From NCBI GenBank assembly GCA_963718315.1, contig CAVQZC010000012.1, positions 248,001 through 312,000 on the forward strand: 64,000 bases of DNA, written 5' to 3'. A model generated the notes under the pieces. That model had not been told where the DNA came from. It saw nothing but the letters and a program-made list of their open reading frames with translations, and did no database searches. The DNA comes from CAVQZC01 sp963718315. GTDB lineage: Bacteria; Actinomycetota; Thermoleophilia; Gaiellales; JAICJC01. Both the position numbers and the translations under genes were made by a program. Of this stretch, positions 33,268-42,924 are shown one piece after another; position 1 is the stretch's first letter, and each line of letters starts with the position of its first letter.

Positions 33268-35315
33268 GCAGTCTCACTTCCCTTCAGCACGATCAGACAG
33301 TCGAGCGCAACGGAGCGCTCAGGTGACACCAGCAGCGGGTTGACGTCGATCTCCTCGATCTCCGGATGCTCCGCCGCCATCCGGGAGACAGCCACGATGG
33401 CATCCAGCAGACCGGCCGGCACCTCGCCGTCCAGCAGCCGCAGCAGCGGAGGCAGACTCTCGACCAGCTCGCGGGCGCCATCATGGTCGATCGGCGCCAG
33501 GCCGGTCGTGACAATCCCGAGCGCCTCGGCCAGGCCGCCTCCCAGGCCGACCACGACCGTAGGCCCGAACTGGTCGTCTCGCTTCGAGCCCACCAGCACC
33601 TCGAGCCCACCGCCGACCTGCTCGGCAACGACCACCTGACCGCCCATTCGCTCCGCTGCCTCGCGGACGCCTGCGGCATCGGTGAGGTTGAGGGCGACGC
33701 CGGCGACTCGAGCCTTGTGCGCGACGTTGTCGATCTTGACGACGACAGGATAGCCGATCCGATCAGCGGCAGCCGCTGCCTCGTCGGGCGTCCTGCATCG
33801 CTCGGCACGCACGTAGAGCACGCCGTACCCGGAGGCGATCATCGCGGAGTCGAGCTCGGGCAGCGCACCCTCGCCCGGGATCGGCGTTGCCGGCTCGGGC
33901 ATCGACCGGCCGGGCGACCGCGGCTCGTGCTTCACCCGCGCCGCCAGCGCCCGCAGTCCGGGCAGGCTGCTCTTCAGGATCGGAATGTCGTGCCGGCGCG
34001 CCCAGGTGAGGTCCTCGACGGGCGGATCGGCTGTCGTCACCGTGATCACGCAGGGAAAGATGTCCGTCCCCTCCGTGGCCGCCAGCAGGTCGTTGGCGAT
34101 GTTGGTCGGCAGCTCCCGCTCGCCGCCGACCAGCCAGTGGCTGTGGTCGTTGGCCGACACCAGCACGTCGAACTCCCCGGACTCCGCCATCAGCTGCAGC
34201 ACGCGGGGGAACACGATGCGGTCGTCGTCGATCGCCCAGCAGTCGACCGGGTTGCCGATGTGGGAGGCGTCGCTGAAGTTCGGAAACTCCTCGAGCAGGC
34301 GGCCCTTGAGCTCCGGGGAGAAGGGCTGGAGCGGGATCCCGGCCTGCTCGGCCTTGTCGGCGAAGTACTCGCCCTCGCCGCCGGAGTTGGTGATCGCGCC
34401 GATCCGCCTGCCGCGCGGTGCGGTCTTGCGCGAGAACACCTCCAGGTGCTCGAGCCAGACGGCGAAGTCGTCGCAGCGGATGGCGTTGTATCGCCGCAGC
34501 ACGGCGGAGAACACCTCATCGGCCCCCACCATCGCGCCCGTGTGTGCGAGGGCTGCGTTCGCACCCATCTCCGAGGTGCCGACCTTGAGCACGACTGCGA
34601 CCTTGCCCGCCTCGGCGATCCGGCGCAGCGCCTCCTCGAACGCTTCCGGGCGGCGGATGCCTTCGGCAAACAGCCCGACCACCCGGCAATCGGGATCGTC
34701 CGCGAAGTAGCCCATCATGTCGGCGACGTCGGTGACGGTCTCGTTGCCGGCCGACACGACGGTGCGGAAGCCGATCCGGGGGCCGAGCGAGACCAGGATC
34801 TCGCCGATCGATCCCGAGTGGACGAGCGTCGCAACCGGCCCTGCCACGAAATTCTCGGTCAGCGTCCCGATCCAGGGCGACGGATAGCCTGGAGTGGCAA
34901 CGCCCATGCAGTTGGGGCCGATCATCGCGATGCCGGTCGCGGCAACGAGAGCCCTGACGCGCTCGCTGGTCGGCGGACCTTCCGGGCCCGCCTCGTTGCC
35001 CAGCCCGGGCGTGATGATGGCGCGCACGCCCTCGACGGACAACACGTCCTCGACGGCGGCCTCGATGCGACTGTGGCCGACGCCCATGACAACCATCTCG
35101 GGCACCTCGGGACACGCGCCGATCGACGGATAGCAGGGGATGCCGCAGGCCTCGGTCTTGGTCGGGTTGATCCCGTGGAAGGGCACGCCCTGAATCGTCA
35201 TGTTCTGGGCGATTCGCAAAGAGGTCCGGTCCGAGATGCCGTAAATCGCAACCGACCGCGGGCGGAACACCCCGTCCAGGTCGGTTCGCAGCAGCGGCGA
35301 TTCAACGGTCGTCAT
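33264..35315 (-). CDS. NDP-forming acyl-CoA synthetase (acetate-CoA ligase family)
   Basis: 683 residues from ATG 35315, with GAGGAG 8 nt upstream. It fuses an alpha part and a beta part: a CoA-binding domain (RPRSVAIYGISDRTSL, GPNCMGVATPG), two ligase/flavodoxin-like domains with HTGAMVGADEVF (phospho-His region), and a C-terminal ATP-grasp domain (YPVVVKIDNVAHKARVAGV, GLGGGLAEALGIV, EEIDVNPLLV). It activates a carboxylic acid to its CoA ester with ADP or GDP. First gene of the operon, preceded by a palindromic operator. Confidence 0.88.
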   Translation of the reverse strand: MTTVESPLLRTDLDGVFRPRSVAIYGISDRTSLRIAQNMTIQGVPFHGINPTKTEACGIPCYPSIGACPEVPEMVVMGVGHSRIEAAVEDVLSVEGVRAIITPGLGNEAGPEGPPTSERVRALVAATGIAMIGPNCMGVATPGYPSPWIGTLTENFVAGPVATLVHSGSIGEILVSLGPRIGFRTVVSAGNETVTDVADMMGYFADDPDCRVVGLFAEGIRRPEAFEEALRRIAEAGKVAVVLKVGTSEMGANAALAHTGAMVGADEVFSAVLRRYNAIRCDDFAVWLEHLEVFSRKTAPRGRRIGAITNSGGEGEYFADKAEQAGIPLQPFSPELKGRLLEEFPNFSDASHIGNPVDCWAIDDDRIVFPRVLQLMAESGEFDVLVSANDHSHWLVGGERELPTNIANDLLAATEGTDIFPCVITVTTADPPVEDLTWARRHDIPILKSSLPGLRALAARVKHEPRSPGRSMPEPATPIPGEGALPELDSAMIASGYGVLYVRAERCRTPDEAAAAADRIGYPVVVKIDNVAHKARVAGVALNLTDAAGVREAAERMGGQVVVAEQVGGGLEVLVGSKRDDQFGPTVVVGLGGGLAEALGIVTTGLAPIDHDGARELVESLPPLLRLLDGEVPAGLLDAIVAVSRMAAEHPEIEEIDVNPLLVSPERSVALDCLIVLKGSETA

Positions 35316-35340
35316 GCAATCTCCTCGGGTGATCGTCCTG

Positions 35341-35358
35341 CCTGACCGGACGGTCAGG
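35341..35358. promoter_or_regulatory. perfect 8-bp inverted repeat operator (TetR-like)
   Basis: CCTGACCG-GA-CGGTCAGG lies 26 nt upstream of the acyl-CoA synthetase start and 58 nt upstream of asnC. TGACCG-N2-CGGTCA resembles operators of TetR-family repressors of acyl-CoA metabolism. No TetR gene is in the window. Confidence 0.55.
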
Positions 35359-35380
35359 AAACCATTGTACGCATTTCGTG

Positions 35381-35409
35381 TTGACTTTGCACTTTGGTGC
35401 GAATATCGT
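35381..35409 (+). promoter_or_regulatory. asnC promoter, leaderless
   Basis: TTGACT (35381-35386), exactly 17 nt, TATCGT (35404-35409), then 6 nt to ATG 35416. The best housekeeping promoter seen in the window. ACGCATTTCG (35370s) and TGCGAATATCGT form an imperfect inverted repeat across it, a possible self-binding site of the AsnC protein. Confidence 0.65.
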
Positions 35410-35415
35410 ATTTGC

Positions 35416-35868
35416 ATGCTTGACCGTCTCGACCATCAGATCGTCGACGCCCTGGTCCACGACGGCCGCCGCCCGTACGTGCGGATCGCCGCCGATCTGG
35501 GCGTATCGGAGGCGTCCGTACGACAGCGCGTTGCCCGCCTGACCGCCGACGGCGTGATGCAGATCATGGCCGTCACAAACCCGCTCAAGCTTGGGTTCGA
35601 GGTCGTCTGCATGCTCGGCATCACCGTCGACAAGGCGAGCCTCGCCCAGGCCGGCGAGCAGCTCGCCGCTCTGCCCGAGGTCACCTACCTCGTCGCCTGC
35701 ACCGGGCGCTTCGACTACCTCGTCGAGGTCACCTGCCAGGACAACCGGCACCTGCTCGACTTCCTGACGCAGAAGCTGGGCGCGGTCACCGGTGTCGGCT
35801 CGACCGAATCGTTCGGCTACCTCTCTGTGCTCAAGGAGAGCTACCGCGCTCCCAGCACCGAGCATTGA
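35416..35868 (+). CDS. Lrp/AsnC-family transcriptional regulator
   Basis: 150 residues. The N-terminal helix-turn-helix is LDRLDHQIVDALVHDGRRPYVRIAADLGVSEASVRQRVARL in outline. The C-terminal RAM domain (residues 65-145) contains FDYLVEVTCQD and the effector-binding Gly region VACTGRFDY. These regulators sense amino acids and control their metabolism. ATG 35416 is fixed by the leaderless promoter; the open frame further upstream overlaps the promoter itself. It is divergent from the CoA-ligase operon. Confidence 0.88.
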   Translation: MLDRLDHQIVDALVHDGRRPYVRIAADLGVSEASVRQRVARLTADGVMQIMAVTNPLKLGFEVVCMLGITVDKASLAQAGEQLAALPEVTYLVACTGRFDYLVEVTCQDNRHLLDFLTQKLGAVTGVGSTESFGYLSVLKESYRAPSTEH

Positions 35869-35875
35869 GCTCAAG

Positions 35876-37384
35876 CTAGCGCTCGCCCTGCTCGACGAAG
35901 AAGCGCCCGGTCTCGCCGCCCGAGAAGAACCTCGACGTGATGGTCTTCTTGCGCGTGTAGAAGTCGACCGCGTCGGTGCCGTGGGCATGCAGGTCGCCGA
36001 AGAAGCTGCCCTTCCAGCCTGAGAACGGGAAGAACGCCACCGGGGCGGCAACGCCGATATTGACGCCGACCATGCCCACCTCGACCTCGTGGCGGTAGCG
36101 GCGGGCGGCCGCACCCGACTCCGTGAAGATCGAGGTGCCGTTGCCGTAGCGGCTGGAGTTGACGATCTCGATCGCCTGGTCGAGCGACTCGGCGTGGATC
36201 ACCGAGAGCACCGGTCCGAACACCTCTTCCCGGGCTATCTCCATGTCCGGCGTCACGTCGTCGAGGATCGTCGGGCCGACGAATGCGCCCTCAGGGCTGC
36301 CGGCGCCGCGCCCGTCGACGACCAGCGTCGCGCCGCCCTCGACGCCCTTCTCGACCCATCCTGTGATCCGGTCGCGCGACGCGCACGAGACCACCGGTCC
36401 GACATCGTTCTGGGTGTCCATCCCATCGCCAACGCGTAGCTCGCGGGTGCGGGCGGTCAGCTCCTCGAGCAGCGGCTGCTTCGCGTCGCCCACCGTGACA
36501 ACAACCGATCCGGCCATACAGCGCTGGCCGGCCGCGCCGAACGCGCTGCCGATGATGTTCGACACCGTCTTGGGCATCACCGCGTCGGGCATCACGACCA
36601 TGAAGTTCTTGGCGCCTCCCAGGGCCTGAACCCGCTTCCCGTTCGCAGCGGCCCGCTGGTAGACGTACTTCGCCACCTTGGCCGAGCCGACGAACGAGAC
36701 GGCGTCGACGCCGGGAGAGTCGAGGAGGCCGTTGACCACGTCGACCGACCCGTTGACGAGGTTGACGACACCATCGGGCAGGCCGCCGGTCTCGTGGATC
36801 AGGTTGAAGACCAGCTCCTGTGTCAGGGGCACCTGCTCGGAGGGCTTGAGGATGAACGTGTTGCCGCAGGCGATGGCGAACGGCAGGAACCAGAACGGCA
36901 CCATGGCCGGGAAGTTGAAGGGGACGATCGCGGCGCAGACGCCCACCGGCTGGCGGATCGTCTCGCAGTCGACGGCAGTGGCGACGTTCTCGAGCACCCG
37001 GCCCTGCATGGTCTGGGGGATCGCGGTCGCGGCCTCGACCATCTCGATCGCGCGGCCGACCTCGGCAAATGCGTCGGGCAGCGTCTTGCCCATCTCCCGC
37101 GTGACCGATCGGGCCAACTCGTCCTGGTGGGCCTCGAGCACGCCGCGGAAGCGGAACAGCCAGCGCGCCCGCTCGATCGGCGAGCGGTCGCGCCAGGCCG
37201 GCAGCGCCGAACGCGCGGCGGCGACGGCGGCCTCGACGTCGGCGACGCCGGAGAGGGGCACGCGGGCCAGAACCTCGCCGGTGGCCGGGTTCTCGACATT
37301 CAGCGCTTCCGTCGGGCCGGCGGCCACCCAATGGCCTCCGATGTAGTTGTCGAGCAGGCGAGTATCAGTGGAGGTAGCGGACAC
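35876..37384 (-). CDS. mmsA: CoA-acylating methylmalonate-semialdehyde dehydrogenase
   Basis: 502 residues. It oxidises (methyl)malonate semialdehyde to propionyl- or acetyl-CoA with NAD. NYIGGHWV, IVPFNFPAMVPFWFLPFA, the nucleophile in GQRCMAGSVVV and the glutamate-poor active site follow the MmsA subgroup rather than other aldehyde dehydrogenases. GTG 37384 is preferred because AAAGGA lies about 9 nt upstream. The last 12 residues (SGGETGRFFVEQGER region) are a short extension. It ends 7 nt from asnC, convergently. Confidence 0.88.
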   Translation of the reverse strand: MSATSTDTRLLDNYIGGHWVAAGPTEALNVENPATGEVLARVPLSGVADVEAAVAAARSALPAWRDRSPIERARWLFRFRGVLEAHQDELARSVTREMGKTLPDAFAEVGRAIEMVEAATAIPQTMQGRVLENVATAVDCETIRQPVGVCAAIVPFNFPAMVPFWFLPFAIACGNTFILKPSEQVPLTQELVFNLIHETGGLPDGVVNLVNGSVDVVNGLLDSPGVDAVSFVGSAKVAKYVYQRAAANGKRVQALGGAKNFMVVMPDAVMPKTVSNIIGSAFGAAGQRCMAGSVVVTVGDAKQPLLEELTARTRELRVGDGMDTQNDVGPVVSCASRDRITGWVEKGVEGGATLVVDGRGAGSPEGAFVGPTILDDVTPDMEIAREEVFGPVLSVIHAESLDQAIEIVNSSRYGNGTSIFTESGAAARRYRHEVEVGMVGVNIGVAAPVAFFPFSGWKGSFFGDLHAHGTDAVDFYTRKKTITSRFFSGGETGRFFVEQGER

Positions 37385-37462
37385 GACGGAGGTTCCTTTC
37401 GGTTGCTGCAGGTGCTCTCCGGGCATTCAAGCCTCCGAGGAACCGGGCCGCACCATTACACT

Positions 37463-38929
37463 GTGTCGCGAATCGTGGACAAATCCGGACACTCTGTACT
37501 CACGGTGCAGTCCCTGATGCAACTCGACGCGCTGCGGGACGTGCCGGTGACGGTCGCCGCCGGCGCCCAGCGGCTGGGGAACCCGGTCGAATGGGTGCAC
37601 GTGTTCGAGACGCCCGAGGTGGCAGGGGTGCTGCGCGGCGGCGAGTTCCTGCTCACCACCGGCATCGGCGTGGCCGGGCTGTCCGCCGGTGAGCTCGACA
37701 ACCTGATCGCTGCGGTCGCACGAGCCGGCGCCGCAGGCATCGGGTTCGAGCCGGCCCACGCCCCGGCCGAGCTCCTGGCCGGCCCGTGCGCGCGGTATCA
37801 CCTGCCGCTGCTCGTCTTCGGGCAGCCGGTGCGGTTCGTCGACGTCACGCACGAGGTGCACGAGCGGCTCGTGTCGCTCGAGCTGGCAACGCTGAGGCGC
37901 GCCGTTGCCCTGCAGTCCCAGCTTCGCGAGGCAGCGCGCCAGGGGGTCGGCCCCGCCGGCCTTGTCGCCGCGCTGGGCGATGTCCTGGAAGCGCAGGTGC
38001 TGCTGGAGCGCCTCGACCGGACGCCGATCGCGAGCTCGCCCGAAGGCGGCCTTGACCTGTCGTTCCTGGATTCGCTCGACCGCAGCCGCCAGCGCCTGCC
38101 GACGCGACTGGAGACCAGGCCTGTCGTCTCGGGTGCGCGCCTCCACGTGCTCCCCCGCCGCGGCGACGAGCTCGACCGGCTGGCGATCGACGAGGCCGCG
38201 TTCTTGCTCTCGGTCGCGCTGGCGGCTCAGCCCGCGGGCGAGGATGTCGCGGTGGCAGACCGCGCACGGCTCCTGCAACGCCTGGCCGAGGGGCGGGCGG
38301 GCAGTGCCTCCGACGTCGTCCGCCGGGCGAGGTCGGTCGGCGTCGACCTGTCGCGGGCGACGCTGTGGGCGATGCACGGGCGCGGAACCCTCGTCCGGCT
38401 GGAGCGTTCGAACCACGACGTGCTGGTCGATGGGCAACGCGCGCTGATCGCCGTCCGCGGCTCCACGGATCCCGCCGCCATCGCGCGGGAGCTCGTACGG
38501 CTGGGAGCTGTGACCGCCGTCGGGCTGGACGCCCGCGGCGGCGAGCCATGGCAGATCCGCGAGGCCCTGGCCGGCGCCGAGCGCGCAAGCCTGGTCGCCG
38601 AGGCTGCGGGGCCACCGGTGCGCCACGCGTCCGAACTCGGTGCGCTGGCTGCGGTCGCCGGCGAGATCCTGGCCGGCACGCGGGTGGAGAGCAGGTTCGA
38701 CGACGCCGGGCTACGGACGGTCGAGGCACTGGTCGCGAGCGGCTGGTCGAAGGCGCCCGCAGCCCGGCGCCTGGGAATCGCCCGCCAGCGGCTGTACGAG
38801 CGGCTGGCGTCCCTGTCCGCCCGCCATCACGTCGACTTCGACCTCCCCCAGACCCGGATCGAGCTGGCCCTCGAGGTCTGGGCCGCCCGGATGACCGAGA
38901 TCGCCGCTACGCCCCGTGGCAGCGCTTGA
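37463..38929 (+). CDS. PucR-family transcriptional regulator
   Basis: About 488 residues; start uncertain (GTG 37463, 37475 or 37505). The N-terminal PucR domain reads LRDVPVTVAAGAQRLGNPVEWVHVFE and LRGGEFLLTTGIGVAG. A central region resembles the CdaR GGDEF-like fold. The C-terminal helix-turn-helix is LRTVEALVASGWSKAPAARRLGIARQRLYERL in outline. Family members activate purine, sugar-acid or amine catabolism genes. It is divergent from mmsA and likely controls it. The end overlaps the SEC-C gene tail to tail by 23 nt. Confidence 0.85.
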   Translation: MSRIVDKSGHSVLTVQSLMQLDALRDVPVTVAAGAQRLGNPVEWVHVFETPEVAGVLRGGEFLLTTGIGVAGLSAGELDNLIAAVARAGAAGIGFEPAHAPAELLAGPCARYHLPLLVFGQPVRFVDVTHEVHERLVSLELATLRRAVALQSQLREAARQGVGPAGLVAALGDVLEAQVLLERLDRTPIASSPEGGLDLSFLDSLDRSRQRLPTRLETRPVVSGARLHVLPRRGDELDRLAIDEAAFLLSVALAAQPAGEDVAVADRARLLQRLAEGRAGSASDVVRRARSVGVDLSRATLWAMHGRGTLVRLERSNHDVLVDGQRALIAVRGSTDPAAIARELVRLGAVTAVGLDARGGEPWQIREALAGAERASLVAEAAGPPVRHASELGALAAVAGEILAGTRVESRFDDAGLRTVEALVASGWSKAPAARRLGIARQRLYERLASLSARHHVDFDLPQTRIELALEVWAARMTEIAATPRGSA

Positions 38930-39380
38930 ACTTCTTGCCCGAGCCACACGGGCAGGGGTCGTTGCGGCCGACCTTCGCGCCACCGAACCGTGAATCGAGC
39001 GAGGGCATCGCCTCGACCGGCGTCTCGACGCTCCCGATCTCGCGCGCGGAACGCACCTGCTCCAGCTCGCGCAGCTGCTCATGATCGAGCGTCAGCACCA
39101 GCTCCACCGACTCCGGCTCGGCGCCGCCCAGCCCGAGCTGGTCGAGCAGGTGCTCGGCCTCCTCGACGGTCAGGCCGTCGGCAGACGCAGGCAGATCGAC
39201 GCGCGAGGGACAGACCAGGGCGAATCGCTCCCAGCGTTCGCGCCGCTCCGCGTCAGGGCCATCCGCAAGTCGCTTGGCGACCGCGCGGCGGGCGGAGGCC
39301 GAAGCGCCGCGCGACTCGTAGACGTCGCTCAGCTCCGCCGGCAGCCACGCGGCCCAGCCGGAATCGATCAGGTTGCTCAC
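38907..39380 (-). CDS. SEC-C motif protein
   Basis: 157 residues from GTG 39380. The C-terminus is a SEC-C zinc-binding motif, NDPCPCGSGKKFKRCHGA, as at the end of SecA. The N-terminal 130 residues (WAAWLPAELSDVYESRGASASARRAV) are helical and charged; no family recognised. Proteins with an isolated SEC-C motif often bind ribosomes or SecB-like partners; the role here is unknown. Confidence 0.75.
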   Translation of the reverse strand: MSNLIDSGWAAWLPAELSDVYESRGASASARRAVAKRLADGPDAERRERWERFALVCPSRVDLPASADGLTVEEAEHLLDQLGLGGAEPESVELVLTLDHEQLRELEQVRSAREIGSVETPVEAMPSLDSRFGGAKVGRNDPCPCGSGKKFKRCHGA

Positions 39381-39394
39381 GAACAGCAGGATAG

Positions 39395-41137
<1,743 letters not shown>

Positions 41138-41227
41138 CGGCGGATTCTACGAGTCCGAGGGCTGCCAGCGCCCGGAGAATCGCCTCACGCTCCTCGTCGT
41201 GCGGTTCCGGCGTGATCTCGACCCGCG

Positions 41228-42787
41228 TCACAGCGGGATGTTGCCGTGCTTGCGCCTCGGCGCGTCGACCTGCTTCGTGCGCGACGCCTCGAGGGCTGTG
41301 ATCAGCGCCCGCCGGGTGTGCCTCGGCTGGATGACGTCGTCGACGTATCCGCGCTCGGCTGCCGTGAACGGGTTGGCGAACCGCTCCCGGTACTCCTCGG
41401 TCAGCTCGGCGCGGCGGGCGGCCGGATCGTCGGCCTCGGCCAGCTCCTTACGGAAGACGATGTTGACGGCGCCCTCGGAGCCCATCACGGCCACCTCGGC
41501 GGTCGGCCAGGCGAAGTTGAAGTCGGCTCCCACGTGCTTGCTGCCCATCACGTCGTACGCCCCTCCGTACGCCTTGCGCGTGATCACCGTCAGCTTGGGC
41601 ACGGTCGCCTCGCAGTACGCGTACAGGAGCTTTGCGCCGTGGCGGATGATGCCGCCCCACTCCTGCGCGGTTCCCGGCAGGAACCCGGGTACGTCGACGA
41701 AGGTGACGACGGGGATGCCGAAGGCGTCGCAGGTGCGGACGAAGCGGCCGCCCTTGATGGAGCTGTCGATGTCGAGCACGCCGGCCAGCGCCCGCGGCTG
41801 GTTGGCGACGACACCGACCGAGTAGCCGCCCAGGCGGGCGAACCCGCAGATCAGGTTCTCGGCCCATCGCTCGTGGATCTCGAGGAACTCGCCGTCGTCC
41901 ATCACCCGCCGGATCACCTCGTGCATGTCGTACGGCTTGGTGGCCTCGTCGGGCACCAGGCGGTCGAGCTCGGGATCCTCACGGTCGGCAGGGTCGGTCG
42001 GCGGCTCCCACGGCGGGGGCGCGTGGTTGGATTGGGGCAGGAACGAGAGCAGGTAGCGGCAGTCCTCGATCAGCGACTTCTCGTCGGCGGCCGTCATGTG
42101 GGCCACTCCGGATCGGGTTGCGTGGGTCATCGCCCCGCCCAGCTCCTCGAAGCTGACCTCCTCGCCCGTCACCGTGCGCACCACCTCGGGCCCGGTGATG
42201 AACATGTGCGAGGTCTCCTCGACCATCATCACGAAGTCGGTCATCGCCGGCGAGTACACCGCGCCGCCGGCGCACGGGCCCATCACCAGCGAGATCTGGG
42301 GAATCACGCCGGATGCCTGGACGTTGCGGTAGAAGATGTCCGCATAGCCGGCCAGCGAGACGACGCCCTCCTGGATGCGGGCGCCGCCGGAGTCGTTGAT
42401 CCCGATCACCGGGCACCGGTACTTCAGCGCCATGTCCATGACCTTCACGATCTTCTCGGCGAAGGCCTCGCCCAGCGAGCCGCCGAAGACGGTGAAGTCC
42501 TGGGAGAAGACGAACACCCGCCGCCCCTCGATGGTGCCGTGGCCGGTGACCACGCCGTCCCCGTAGGGACGGTTCTCCATCATGTTGAAATTCGGGCTGC
42601 GGTGCTGGACGAAGAGGTCGAGCTCGGTGAACGACCCGGGGTCGAGGAGTAGCTCGATGCGCTCGCGCGCAAGCAGCTTCCCTTTCTCATGTTGACGGGC
42701 CACCGCCGCGTCCGACCCGGCGTGCAAAGCGTCTTTTCGAAGGGACTCGGCAGATTCCAGCCGCTCTCGGGTGGTATGGTCTGCCAT
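41228..42787 (-). CDS. propionyl/acetyl-CoA carboxylase beta subunit
   Basis: 519 residues, carboxyltransferase of the PccB/AccD5 type. N-terminal domain: GKLLARERIELLLDPGSF, VFSQDFTVFGGSLGEAFAEK and the acyl-CoA oxyanion pair INDSGGARIQEGV. C-terminal domain: RALAGVLDIDSSIKGGRFVRTCDAF, FVDVPGFLPGTAQEWGGIIRHGAKLLYAY in outline, and KAYGGAYDVMGSKH. The latter residues and the nearby methylmalonyl-CoA mutase favour propionyl-CoA as substrate. A TAGGCT box on the minus strand near 42797-42802 precedes the ATG by about 9 nt. Confidence 0.92.
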   Translation of the reverse strand: MADHTTRERLESAESLRKDALHAGSDAAVARQHEKGKLLARERIELLLDPGSFTELDLFVQHRSPNFNMMENRPYGDGVVTGHGTIEGRRVFVFSQDFTVFGGSLGEAFAEKIVKVMDMALKYRCPVIGINDSGGARIQEGVVSLAGYADIFYRNVQASGVIPQISLVMGPCAGGAVYSPAMTDFVMMVEETSHMFITGPEVVRTVTGEEVSFEELGGAMTHATRSGVAHMTAADEKSLIEDCRYLLSFLPQSNHAPPPWEPPTDPADREDPELDRLVPDEATKPYDMHEVIRRVMDDGEFLEIHERWAENLICGFARLGGYSVGVVANQPRALAGVLDIDSSIKGGRFVRTCDAFGIPVVTFVDVPGFLPGTAQEWGGIIRHGAKLLYAYCEATVPKLTVITRKAYGGAYDVMGSKHVGADFNFAWPTAEVAVMGSEGAVNIVFRKELAEADDPAARRAELTEEYRERFANPFTAAERGYVDDVIQPRHTRRALITALEASRTKQVDAPRRKHGNIPL

Positions 42788-42853
42788 CTGGGCGAGAGCC
42801 TACCGAACGGCGGGATAGCAGTCGTCAGATGCGTTGCGCGATTGCTGCGCGTC

Positions 42854-42882
42854 TTGACGTCGTGTCTCGTGACCAGTACGTT
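42854..42882 (+). promoter_or_regulatory. sugar transferase promoter
   Basis: TTGACG (42854-42859), 17-nt spacer, TACGTT (42877-42882). Expected start near 42889. This excludes ATG 42829 as the start codon and favours GTG 42925. Confidence 0.55.
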
Positions 42883-42924
42883 CGACTGTACGAGGTAATC
42901 GAGAGAGGACGGGGCACGGACAGG

